A stretch of DNA of 64,000 nt, taken from Vombatus ursinus (Eukaryota > Chordata > Mammalia > Diprotodontia > Vombatidae). Below, one piece after another: positions 23,655 through 34,025 of this stretch. The notes beneath the pieces were generated by a model. The model saw only the letters and a program-made list of their open reading frames with translations. It searched no databases and was not told the DNA's origin. How positions within the stretch are numbered: position 1 is the stretch's first letter; each line of letters opens with the position of its first letter. The stretch is from the NCBI RefSeq assembly GCF_900497805.2, contig NW_020945064.1, positions 5,843,900 to 5,907,899 of the forward strand. Reading direction: 5' to 3'. The position numbers were made by a program, and so were the translations under genes.

Positions 23655-24355
23655 TGAAGTACTAACAGGGGAACACTTCAGAGGCTGTCTCTCAAGCAGG
23701 TGGGAAGGCCCATGCCTCACTCCCAGCTGTGGGAGCTGGAGGTAGTGAAGTAAAGAAGAAAAAAAGTTAAGTTAAGTGGATGCCTAAGCCTTGACACTTG
23801 AGACTAATTTTTGAAACCATTTTTCAAGCCTTGATGCACATGGCTGGAGCAGAGTTGAGTTGCAGAATTTTTGCATCACAGCTAACCTACTCCCAGGGTA
23901 AGGTAGACATGTCCTGGAAAGAAGGAGCAGAATGCAGTTGTTTAAGAGCATTAGGAATAACTTTTCACTGTGGCGAGCTCAGCTATTATTTAGCATTTTT
24001 ATCTGCAGTGTACTCTGGCATCATTTCTATTATTTATTCCTTCCAACAATATCGTAAAGGAGATTTGTATAGGGGAGGGCAGTGAGGTCATGGCTTACTT
24101 TCTAAGAGTCACACAGAGGTTGTTTCTACATTACCAGAGTGTTCCTACAAAACTACCTCTGTGCCTTGGTCAGTAACAACTGATCTGTATGTAATCTCCA
24201 CTGTGGATAAGGAAACAATGAACGGAAAGGCAAAAGTGAACCTATAACCGTTCAGTACCAGACTATACTAAATCAGTCAAAAAATTCAACAGCCAGGGGT
24301 AGCAGCATAGAACTGCAGAGGATTGGAGGGTCATTTCTCATGGTCGTTTTTCACA
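23655..24355. other. No recognised feature
   Basis: Unique sequence. A 95-codon frame (23798-24085) shows no family motifs and no splice context that I can defend. Confidence 0.45.
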
Positions 24356-24356
24356 T

Positions 24357-24610
24357 AATAATGGCTAGCGTATACATAGAGCTTTAAGGTCTGCAAAGTA
24401 CTCTGCATATTATCTTGTTTGATCCTCAAACTAACCCCGTGAAGTAGGTGCTGTCAGTATGCTCACTTTACAAATGAGGAAACTAAGGCTGATGCATGTT
24501 AAGTGAATTACTCCATCACACAGCTACTAAGTATCTGAGGCCAGATTTGACCTCTGGTCTGCTTGTCTAAAGTCCAGAGCTCTGTCCCTGTGCCACTGAC
24601 TTTGCTTGTC
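24357..24610 (-). mobile_element. MIR/THER-type SINE
   Basis: Antisense: ttaaggtctgcaaagtactc, ttgatcctcaaactaacccc, acaaatgaggaaactaaggc and a cccctgtgccactg end. Confidence 0.85.
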
Positions 24611-24659
24611 ACATGCAAATTAAAAAAAATTAAAAATCTGTCTATGCTTGTTGCTTTCA

Positions 24660-24980
24660 TTTCCTCATCTTCACTCACTTCTCCACCCTTTGCAGTCTGG
24701 CTTCTGACCCTATCATTTGACTGAAACTGCTATCTCTAAAGTTCTCCAATATTTCTTCATGGCCAAGTAGATGGGTTTTTTCTCTCCTCATTCTTCTCGA
24801 TGTCTCTACAGCTTCCAATGCTGCTGACCATCTCCTCAGCTTGAATATTTTCTTCTCCCTGGATTTCTCATAACATGGCTTTCTCCCAGTTCTATTCCCA
24901 TCAGTCTGACTATTCTTTCTCTTGTAGATCTTTGTCTCTGTCCCAACCCCTAACTCTGGGTGTATCCCACAACTCAGTCC
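24660..24980 (+). mobile_element. L2 LINE, reverse-transcriptase region
   Basis: The order ccctttgcagtctggcttct, then atttgactgaaactgctatc, tctctacagcttccaatgct and gctgaccatctcctcagc matches marsupial L2 ORF2 just upstream of the segment seen at 28195. A SINE cuts it at 24985. Confidence 0.7.
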
Positions 24981-24984
24981 TGGA

Positions 24985-25215
24985 TGGCACAATGGACAGA
25001 GTGCTGGGCCTGGAATCAGAAAGAACTGAATTCAAATTTGGCCTAACACGGTAGTGGCAAGTCACTTAACTACCATCTGCTTCAGTTTCCTCAACTGTAT
25101 AATGGATGTAATAGTAGGACTCTGCAAGTTTGTTCTGAGGATCAAATGACTTAATATTGGTAAAGCTTAGTATACTGCCTAACACATAGTAGGCACTTAA
25201 TAAGCCCTTCCTTCC
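24985..25215 (+). mobile_element. MIR/THER-type SINE
   Basis: ggatggcacaatggacagag, ggcctggaatcagaaagaac, cagtttcctcaactgtataa and the end cacatagtaggcacttaata. A TTCC array follows. Confidence 0.85.
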
Positions 25216-25285
25216 TTCCTTCTCTACATTCATTCTTCCTTTTTTCTTCCTTCCTCTTCCCTCCCTCCCTCCTTCCTTTTCATGG
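25216..25285 (+). repeat. (TTCC)n low-complexity tract
   Basis: ccttccttcc/ctccctcc repeats grown from the 3' end of the SINE. Confidence 0.9.
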
Positions 25286-25399
25286 TGTGTGCTCATTATG
25301 CCATTCTGCATTTCTTAAATGCTCTAACCTTCTAACTAAATATGCCTGATCATTTCCAAAGATCATAAGGCCTTAAGTCCTCAAGATCAAATTAATTTC

Positions 25400-25594
25400 A
25401 ATTCCATATATGTGTATATATACAAAACATATAAGTATATGTACACATGCATAAACACACACACACATACACATAAAACACACACCTACAGAAGTTTGGA
25501 GATTGAGTACAGAGAGATCAATTTTCACATTTCCCCCAACAGTCTCTTAACATAGTCCCAAATATTCTATAGCTTCTTAGCATTCTCTTCTATA

Positions 25595-25625
<31 letters not shown>

Positions 25626-25630
25626 TTTTC
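25400..25630 (+). repeat. (CA)n, (TA)n and T-rich microsatellites
   Basis: CA-rich repeats lie at 25440-25490. A perfect (TA)n run lies at about 25592-25617, followed by a T run. Confidence 0.9.
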
Positions 25631-26498
25631 TCCATTGGGAAGAGGCTTTGAGTTTGCCAGCTGTTTGGGAATTCTGTTTAGGGAGTAAAGGAGAAAGATG
25701 ATTTGTGTAAGAGGAAGGAGGCTGGATAAAAAAGATAGTCTCGAAGGGACCCTTCCAACTCAAATATTCTATGATTCTCTATTCATCTGGGCTCTAACCC
25801 CTCAATCAAGTGTATTAGGGTCTTCAGAATAAGTTTTCATCCCAGTTCACAAGAGCTGCAGTATAATCTCAGAAAGATCTGCAAAGGACTCAAGAATGCA
25901 AGAAGAAAGGTTTAAAAATATGAAATTGTCCCAGGGTTTCTCTGTACAGCCCAAGTAGGAAGCTTCAAAGACATGAGTCATCGTTTTGAAATGCACATCA
26001 AACAAGTTAAATAACTCTTACTTTCTTAACAACATATTAATCAAAGGGCATTGATTCCTGAATCAGATTCTACTACCAATGAGCCTCCTATCTTCTTAGC
26101 TCGGATGCATGCATTAAGTGAGTTTTATTCTGACAGATACAATATAGCAATCAATAAAATCTTATTATATGGGGCTGAGATACAGGGATTTAGAGCAGGA
26201 TTTATGCACTGCTTTCAAATCCAGTGCTATTTCATGTCTCTGCCTTAACCTGTAATTGAAAATAAATCTCCCCAAATACACCAGATTCTAATTTTCTGGA
26301 TGTATGGGCAAATTTTAACGGCAGCCCACGTTCCCTCAGGGAAATTGTGCCTGTGTGATCTTATCGTCTACTGCCAGTGCAGTCCCTTGAGGTACTAGAT
26401 TCCTTAGGACAAGGCTGCTGTGCCCTATCCTGGGCTGTAAGATAAAAGCATACTTGGGAAAATAGCTGAGATTTCTGTTTCTATACATATTTTTAGAA
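25631..26498. other. Mostly no recognised feature
   Basis: Unique sequence. Only 25735-25780 (gggacccttccaactc, ctatgattct) looks like a CR1-type tail. Confidence 0.4.
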
Positions 26499-26675
26499 CA
26501 GAAGTGTCAAGCTAGAGGCCCAACCAGCAAAACTCCCAGCTCCAATCAGATTAAAATGTAATTGGGAAACATTTAACAAAGCAAATAAAAGAACACTACA
26601 ACATAGATAATGTTAATTTGTGGTTTTCTAAAAGAATATGCAAGTCAGCTTCTATTTGAGTTTGATACAGGGCTG
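26499..26675. mobile_element. hAT-type MITE
   Basis: It begins cagaagtgtcaagctagagg and ends tttgagtttgatacagg, an inverted match. The interior tgtaattgggaaacatttaa and gttaatttgtggttttctaa is characteristic of a marsupial hAT MITE. Confidence 0.7.
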
Positions 26676-26679
26676 ACTC

Positions 26680-26855
26680 CGAGTCAGGTTCATCTGCCTC
26701 TCACTAAGTGGACAAATCATTTAACCCTGAGGCTCAGTTTTCTCATAACAAAATGGAGATGACATTAGCATCACCTCACAAGGTTGTTGTGAAGATCAAA
26801 GAATCCTCACAAAAATCCTTTGCAAACCCTGAAAGGTGATACAAATGGGAGCTAT
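26680..26855 (+). mobile_element. MIR-family SINE
   Basis: gacaaatcatttaaccctga, ggctcagttttctcataaca, cacaaggttgttgtgaagat and a gatacaaatgggagct end. Confidence 0.75.
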
Positions 26856-27836
26856 TGTCAATAGAACCTGTCACAGTCAAGCCACTATTATGGTCTCTGC
26901 CCTTCTCTTTTCCTATGCGCCCCCTTTCAGGTGATTGGACCCACCCATCCATCCTCCCCTTACAAGTAGACACACCCAGGCTTATCTCTGTCTCTCCCTC
27001 CCCTGGACCCACAGGGACAAACCAGAGCTCAGGTAAGAATCTAATTAAATTCTAAAATAAGATAGTATTATTACTTTCCCTATTTCAATCACATAACGAT
27101 TCCATACTAGGTAGAGGAGCGATGAAGGCATGTGAAAACGTACAAGAGAAGGGGGCGGGCTAACAAGACTGGTTAGCAGCGCTTGCCAGATGGCCTTGAC
27201 TTTGCATTGCAGTACTCCCAGTCCCACCAAGAGGGGCAGGGGCAGGGGCAGGGAGCACAGAGGCCTGGGGAGCTCATGGAACTTGGGACATACAAAGAAC
27301 CTCACCAAGTTGGATGACTCTGCAGATCTTGGGCTGGATATAGATGGGACAGGAGGGAAGGCAGAGAATACAGAACCATGTAAAACACGCTTCCTGCCCT
27401 CACGGACTTACACAGAGGGACCACTGAACAATTTAGTGGTCTAGGCAAAAGGGCTGGGGAAGCTCATGGGAGAGACATCTGGGTGCGGAGTGGGGGGCTG
27501 GATTCGTTGAAGAAAAGCCAAATGAAGTAAAATGGGAAACCATGGGTCTGCATCACCTGCTGGGAAGGACTCTTTATTAGGAAGTGATTGGAAAGAAGAA
27601 TAAGTCTGTCTTTGGCTGAGGTGGCTTGGCAATCATATGGGAGGTTTCTGATACCAGCCCTCCTCTTGTGCTGGCAGGCTCAAATGATTTGCCAAGGGGT
27701 TGGCAAGAAAAATGCTAGCAATGAAGTCCTCCAAAGAGGAACTGTCAAATCTTACTCATCTGGCTCTCTTCCCTGGTCAACTGAAAGGTCAGCTGGCCTT
27801 TCAACATGCCCCTTGGCCTTTCCCCTTTCTCTAAGT
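26856..27836. other. No recognised feature
   Basis: Unique sequence with a small ggggcagggg repeat at 27233-27253. Short frames here have no recognisable domain. Confidence 0.45.
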
Positions 27837-28082
27837 CAGGGGTACTTAACCTGAGGTCTCTGAACTTGGCTTTTAAAAATAGTAATAGCTAACAATAGCC
27901 AGTATTTATGTAATGATTTAAGGTTTACTAAGAATTTTACATCTATCACCCCATTTGATCCTCACACCACCCCTGGGAGGCAGGAGCTAGTATTACCCTA
28001 TGCATTTTATTTCATTCATTTAAAAAAAAGATTCTGAGAAAAGGCCCACAGACTCCACCAGACTGACTGCCAGAGGGGTCCA

Positions 28083-28133
<51 letters not shown>

Positions 28134-28146
28134 TTAAGAAACCCTG
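27837..28146. mobile_element. hAT-type MITE carrying a MIR fragment and a CA array
   Basis: Ends caggggtacttaacctgagg and agattaagaaaccctg are inverted counterparts. Eight-base flanks ctctaagt and ctctacat look like a decayed hAT target-site duplication. Inside are an antisense MIR/THER piece (27885-28010) and a pure (CA)n run (28086-28131). It belongs to the same family as 35725, 38946 and 62303. Confidence 0.75.
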
Positions 28147-28194
28147 CTCTACATTGTTTGGCTATTGCCTATTTTCTGTATCCCATTTCACACT

Positions 28195-29575
28195 CCAGAT
28201 CTACTGAGGCCTTTGAGAGGATGGACCATGGGGCATAATGCACTTTTGGCACTGTTAATCAAACACTTGGACACTGCTGATCATTGTCTCTTCTTTAATG
28301 CTCTCTTCTGCCTAGGTTTTCAGGACACTACTCTCTCCTACCTCTCTGACTGCTCCTTCTCCGTCTCCTTTGCTGGCCCTCCCTCCAGATCACAGCCTCT
28401 AACTGTAGGTGTCCTTCAGGGTTCTGTTTTGGGCTCCTCTTCTCTTCTCCCTCCATATTACTTCACTTGGGGGCCTCATCAGGTCCCATGAATTTAATTA
28501 CCATTTTTGTACTGATGATTCTCAAATTTACCTATCCTGCCCCAATCTCTCTGCTGACCTCCAATCTTGCATCTCCAACTGCCTTTTAAATAGGTGGAAC
28601 TTGATATACAGTAGATATTTTAAACTAAACATGTCCAAAACAGAACTCACAGTCTTTCCCTCTAAGCTCCACCCTCCTCCTCTACCTTCTCTGTTACTAT
28701 AAAGGGCAATACCATTGTTCCAATCCTCAGACTCAAAACCTAGGAATCATCCTCAACTAGTCACTATCCTGCACTGCCCCTCCCCACCCATATCCAATCT
28801 GTTGCCAAGGCTTATTGATTTCATCTTAGCAATTTCTCTTGTATGTCCTCTTCTCTCCTCTGACACCGATACTCCCTCCTCTCCTCTCCTCTCCTCTCCT
28901 CCCCCGCCACCCACCCCATGCAGGCTTTTATCACCTCATGCCCGGACTACAGCAATAGCTGCTGGTGACTCTGCCGGCCTCAAATCTCTCCCTACTCCAG
29001 TCCATCCTCCATTCAGCCACCAGTGACATTCCTAAGACACAGGTCCAATCTGCCACCACCACCCTGACTAAATAAACTCCACTGACTTTGTATTGCCTCC
29101 AGTATCAAATACAAAGCATTTTGTATTTGAAGGACATTCTAAGCCCTTCCTAACCTAGCCCCCTCCTACCCTTCCACTCTTCTTATACCTTATTCCTCTC
29201 TATGTACCCTTCGATCCAGTGTCACCGGCCTCCTGGCTGTTCCCAAACAAGACACTCCATCTCTCCACTCCAGACATTCTCTGGTTATTCCCTACGCCTG
29301 GAATGCCCTTCCTCTTACTGACTTTCCTGGCATCCTCAAGTTCCAACTAAAATCCTATCTTTTACAGGAAGCCTTTTCCATCCCTCTTAACTCATATCTT
29401 CCCTTTGTTATTTTCTATTTGATTTGCTTTGCTTTGTATATATTTGTTTGCGTGCTGTCTCCCCATTAGATTGTAAGCTCCTTGAGAGCAGGGACCGTTT
29501 TTTTTAACCTCTTTTTGTATCCCTAGCACTTAGCACAGTGCCTGGCACATAACAATTTCTTTAAAAAAAGTGCTC
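28195..29575 (+). mobile_element. L2 LINE, RT region to 3' end
   Basis: The longest L2 copy here. It runs from the RT core ([14 protein letters not shown]-like, then FNYHFCTDDSQIYLSCP, where the ADD box has become TDD) through LSADLQSCISNCLLNRWN and the C-terminus to the terminal gattgtaagctccttgagag, cacagtgcctggcacataac. It has several frame breaks. The (ATT)n end lies at 29580-29600. Confidence 0.92.
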
Positions 29576-29577
29576 AT

Positions 29578-29602
29578 TTATTATTATTATTATTATTATT
29601 AA
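29578..29602 (+). repeat. (TTA)n microsatellite at the L2 tail
   Basis: Eight or so ttattatta units after the L2 terminus. Confidence 0.85.
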
Positions 29603-29749
29603 AACTAGAATCTTTCAATGAAGCAATTCCCTGTTCAAGTAAACTGGGTAGCAGAAAGAATTTTCACAGTCAGGTTTTTCCTTACTTTGGAATGCCTAGC
29701 AGAAAGTTGTGTCCTTTGCAAATTACATTTACTCTTAAAAAATACACTC

Positions 29750-30475
29750 ATTGATCCCTTTTGTCTTTACATAATTTCCCATCCTTCTCTAGCCTGAACC
29801 TCACCCTGTGACAAAGAAAAACAGTTCAGTAAAAATATCCAATACTGTAACCCAATCTGACAATGAATGCAACAATATTCTGTCCTAGTAGCTCCTCAAT
29901 TCTGTACCATGAAAGACAAAGTCTGTTTCAATAACTGTTCCCCTAAGGACTACACTGACTTTTCAATAATTCAGAGCTCCTCTTCCTCTGGTGATTTTTT
30001 CTTGAACACTATTGAGGTCATTGTATAGATTGTGCTCTTGTTTCTCCCTCCCCCACCCCCTTCATCAGTTCATATACATTTTCCCCAAATTTCTCTAAAT
30101 TCTTCTCATAGGTAATCTTCTACTCAACAATAATATTCCACTAAATTTACATACTACAGTTTTCCCCCCAGGCATAGCTTAATCAGTGGGCAGTTGTTTG
30201 ATCCCAGTACTTTATCAAACCACAATGTATTGCCATAAAGAGCTTAAGAAATATTTATTGATTGACTGATTGAGTCACATATTGCGATCTTTGTTACTGT
30301 CTTTGACTTTTAGCAGGTATGTATGTTTCCAGGTGGGATCACTAGATCAAAAGTTATGAACAAGTTTAATCATTTCTGGGGGAGTATAATTCCAAAGTGA
30401 ATGATTTAACCACTTCCTACTTGCACCAACGGTGCATAGTTATGCCTGTCTTCCCACCAACATCTTACATGAATT
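29750..30475 (-). mobile_element. L1 3' end, antisense, diverged
   Basis: The order ccctgtgacaaagaaaaaca, ctacagttttccccccaggc, ggtgggatcactagatcaaa and accaacggtgcatag corresponds to the antisense L1 terminus. Confidence 0.75.
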
Positions 30476-30494
30476 CTTTAGGATCATGAGAACA

Positions 30495-30748
30495 TTGATA
30501 AATAACAACCACAGTTCCTATATCTAGAGAGCTGTACAAATCAATTTCCTTATAACAACCTTGAAAAGTAATAAGTGCAAGTATGATTATATCCAATTTA
30601 TAGGTGATAAAACTGGAGCTCAGAGAGGAGAAATGAGTAACCCAAGGACACACAACTGGTAAATCTTCAAGTCAGGATTCAAACCCAGGTCTCTCCTGAC
30701 TCTCCAATCCAACACTCTCTCCCCTCTACCACACTGCTACCTCAGCCT
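30495..30748 (-). mobile_element. MIR-family SINE
   Basis: gtgataaaactggagctcag, aggacacacaactggtaaat and ctctaccacactgctacctc in antisense. Confidence 0.8.
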
Positions 30749-30789
30749 GTTATTCTATGGCTGGGCAGTACCAATAGCAATGACAGATG

Positions 30790-31036
30790 CCCTTCATTCC
30801 ATCTGACCTCCTTAGGCCATTAAGTGGCACCAGTGCCTATGGATTTGCATGACCAATCTGAAAAGCCCAGTTGCACTTATTAATACAGCATGAAGATGTT
30901 TTACCAAATGTAATAGAACACAGAGCCTTCCACCCATCTATTCTGCTTCCCAAAGCTAAAGGCAAAAGATTAATTAAGTCTCCCTGTCATTAAACAATGA
31001 CTGTCTTGAATAGCACCCATCTGATGCACTAAAGGT
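30790..31036. promoter_or_regulatory. Candidate conserved non-coding element next to the inverted repeat
   Basis: Unique sequence with an octamer-type site (atttgcat), several TTAAT/ATTAA homeodomain-type cores (agattaattaag) and an SRY/SOX-like aacaatg. It has no repeat features. It runs directly into the left inverted-repeat arm. Function is inferred from motif density alone. Confidence 0.3.
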
Positions 31037-31298
31037 AAGATGTTAATGACCGAGGCTAAGAAGTGGAAGGCAGCCAATAGAAGCCTAAGTGGAAGAGAAA
31101 AACCCTGCAAGTTCCAGGGGCCCTCCCCACATTGAATGTGCCATCCTCATCATTTTAAGAGACCAGTCACAAAAAAAATGAGAAAGAGGAATGACAATCT
31201 CACTCATCATTCCAACTTATTTTAATAAGTGCAAACTCTAACTGCATTTTACTCTAAAGTTAGTCTTCCTGACTGTTCAGATTCTGCAGCTCAGTTGG
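31037..31298 (+). repeat. Left arm of a 262-bp inverted repeat
   Basis: This stretch is the reverse complement of 33764-34025, with equal length and no gaps. I count five mismatches (98% identity). It starts aagatgttaatgaccgagg and ends ctgcagctcagttgg. It does not match any repeat family I know, and it carries homeodomain-like TAAT sites. The outer flank on this side (30790-31036) also looks like regulatory sequence, so this arm may be the original and the other the copy. No target-site duplication or terminal motif is visible at the edges. Confidence 0.95.
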
Positions 31299-31329
31299 GT
31301 CAGAGAAGTGGCTCTTTCTTTACAAATCA

Positions 31330-31500
31330 TTTTCCTCCCTACTAGCCTGTGAGGTAGGTAGTAAAAGAATTATCATCCCATTATGGAGACAATGAAACTG
31401 AGGCTCCAGGTGATTACATGACTTGCCTAGGATCACACAGCTAGTAAGTATCCAAGTCAGTCCAAGTCAAACATGTTTTCCATTTTGCCATATTGCCTCT
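31330..31500 (-). mobile_element. MIR-family SINE
   Basis: ggagacaatgaaactgaggc, tgcctaggatcacacagcta and ccattttgccatattgcct in antisense. It starts 32 bp inside the inverted-repeat spacer. Confidence 0.8.
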
Positions 31501-31574
31501 AAACTGTGCCCTAGTGAAGATCTCTAGAAATCCCCACTGTTCCTTCCTGCTCTTCCTCTGGATTTCTTTCTACA

Positions 31575-31835
31575 TTGGTGGTTCAATGGACAGAGCACTG
31601 ACTTGACTCTGGAGTCAGGAAGACCAGAGTTCAAATCCAACCTCAGATACTCAGTAGCTGTGTGACCCTGGGCAAGTCATTAATCTCTGCTTTCTTAGTT
31701 GCCTCATCCATAAAATGGGGATAATAATACCACCTACCTCCCAGGGTTATTGTAAGGCTAAGATAATAATTGTAAAGCACTTTGCAAATCTTAAAGAGCT
31801 ATACAAATGGTAGCTATTACAATATTCTCTACTGT
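31575..31835 (+). mobile_element. MIR/THER-type SINE, near full length
   Basis: ggttcaatggacagagcact, ctgtgtgaccctgggcaagt, cataaaatggggataataat and gcactttgcaaatcttaaag. Confidence 0.9.
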
Positions 31836-32084
31836 ATGCTTCCAAGGATGAAAAATGAGGGGTTTATTGTTGAGACAAGTGAAAAGGAAGAGAGTGAAAA
31901 GATCAAGAAATGGCAAATTCAGGGGAACAAAAATACAACTGTACACTTGGAAACTGTCTGAGATTAGACTGCGCAGTCTAAAGGTATATGTGGATTCTCA
32001 GCCCCCCATGCCCATCCCATTCCATACATGTAGACCTTGGGAAAGTCCCAGCAGACACCACTCACCTACAGAAAATACGAAGGC

Positions 32085-32255
32085 ATGGGGGCATCTAGGT
32101 GGGGCAGTGGATAGAGCACCGGCCCTGGATTCAGGAGGACCTGAGTTCAAATCCGGCCTCAGACACATAACACTTACTAGCTGTGTGACCCTGGACAAGT
32201 CACTTAACCCCATTGCCTAGCCAAAAAAAGAAAAGAAAAGAAAAGAAAAGAAATT
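32085..32255 (+). mobile_element. Marsupial tRNA-like SINE with (AAAAG)n tail
   Basis: ggcagtggatagagcaccgg, gttcaaatccggcctcagac and gtgtgaccctggacaagtca, ending in repeated aaaag. The flanking cgaaggcat and tgaaggcaa look like a target-site duplication. It retains CpGs and is one of the younger SINEs here. Confidence 0.93.
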
Positions 32256-32359
32256 GTGAAGGCAACTTATGAATTTGAACTGAATGGGGGTAGGAAATGC
32301 TGCCCCCAAAGCTGCTATCTGGTTGGGGGTATGTACAATACCAGACAACAGAACTGATG

Positions 32360-33763
32360 AAGAATTGATCAATAAGCATTTATTAAATGCTTACTCTATG
32401 CCAGGCTTTTATTGAATGAATGTTACCTGACTTAATGCTCTGAGAATAACAATGGGCAGAGTTCTGATGCTGTCCAATAAGGGAGCCTGACATTGATGGT
32501 GGTGGAAGGGGCACCATCAGAAAGAAGCTGCAGTCACCTTTAATTCTGAGTTCTCACAAGTTGAGGCAAGATGTAGAGATTCTAAGTGAATTTCAAAAGA
32601 GACATGAAAGGCTTTGGGACTAAAGGGGTTTGAAATGAAGGATGTTATTGCTAAGTAGTCCTGAGTCTTCAGAGACCAAGGAATGAAGGATCTGTTTCAG
32701 ATGCATTAATTTCTCATGCTCTTCCCTTGATGAAGGGAGGCTCCCAGGGAAGTGAGTAGTAAGAATCATCCAGGTTTGTGTCTTGGAAAGCTCAAAGGAA
32801 AGTCCTTAGGAAACCCTCACTTATCTGTATGATGTTAGCAGAGATGAACCACAACCACTGAAGGCAAGAGAAGAGATTGAACGTAATGGGCTCTTCTTAA
32901 ACAAAAGGGAGAAATGATTCCTTTTGCCGGAGCAAATGGAATTTTATCCACCACTACTCTCCCCCCTGATCTTTAGATAAGGAAGAAGCATCGTACAACC
33001 AGTTCTTAACCGGGCAAGCACCAGATTCTGCAGCTGGTTCCGGTCTGCTGGCTCGGCTTCCCACTGTAAATTTGGGGTGATCAGGCTTGAGTGACAGTGT
33101 GACACATACTGACTGTGCAAGCCTAGGAAAGTCCTTTAACACCTCAGCAACTTGGGGAACTCTCCAAGGTTCTAAATTGTAGAAAAGATGCTGACCTGCA
33201 ATGGTAAAAATTCCTCCCTGGAGCTCCTTTTACCAGTGAAATCTGTTCTGTCCTTATTGCTCTCCCTGTGTGGCTCTCTAGTGCCTTCCCAGGTAAAGCA
33301 CAGGCCAAGAGAAAAGCCCAAATTCTCCTCACTTCACTGAACTATTGGCTAGTGTCTCTGGGATGAAATTTTATGGGCAGGTCAAGACTACTGGCTAATA
33401 AGGAGGAATGGGGATTGATTACCTATGGATTTTTAACATGTAGGCTTCCCATTACATAGGTGATCTCAATTCTACATCTCTGCTGAATTTCTAAATTACA
33501 ATTTACTGTTCAAAGGAATACTCCCTGCAATAAAAGGGCAAAATCCCCTAATTAATCTGAATAGCCATGAATAACTCCAGTGGACAAGGTATTAATGGAC
33601 CCAATAGATGCCAGCCTCCACTAACTAAAATCTGAGTGAGAGTCACAGCCATTCATGAGGTCATCTGAGGGCTTCCACAAGGTTCCAGCTTAAAAGTGAA
33701 GGCAAAATTTAGACCCCCACTTTCATCTGAACAAAGCTCTGACTTAAAGTAATTTCCACAGGA
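32360..33763. other. Inverted-repeat spacer, mostly no recognised feature
   Basis: Apart from a short antisense L2 terminus (32362-32412, agcatttattaaatgcttac), this is unique sequence. No transposase-like frame lies between the arms, which argues against a long-TIR transposon. Confidence 0.5.
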
Positions 33764-34025
33764 CCAACTGAGCTGCAGAATCTGAACAGTCAGGAAGACT
33801 AACTTTAGAGTGAAATGCAATTAGAGTTTGCACTTATTAAAATAAGTTGGAATGATGAGTGAGATTGTCACTCCTCTTTCTCATTTTTTTTGTGACTGGT
33901 CTCTTAAAATGATGAGGATGGCACATTCAATGTGGGGAGGGCCCCTGGAACTTGCAGGGTTTTTCTCTTCCACTTAGGCTTCTATTGGCTGCTTTCCATT
34001 TCTTAGCCTCGGTCATTAACATCTT
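33764..34025 (-). repeat. Right arm of the 262-bp inverted repeat
   Basis: This is the reverse-complement copy of 31037-31298, after a 2465-bp spacer that carries MIR copies and one younger SINE. Mismatches to the left arm cluster near the outer end (two), the middle (one) and the inner third (two). Similarity stops abruptly at both ends. Confidence 0.95.

Noticed and set aside
31037-34025. Long-TIR DNA transposon as explanation for the inverted repeat
   Set aside because: No transposase-like frame, no terminal motif and no target duplication at the outer edges. Not excluded by a genome-wide search, which I could not run.
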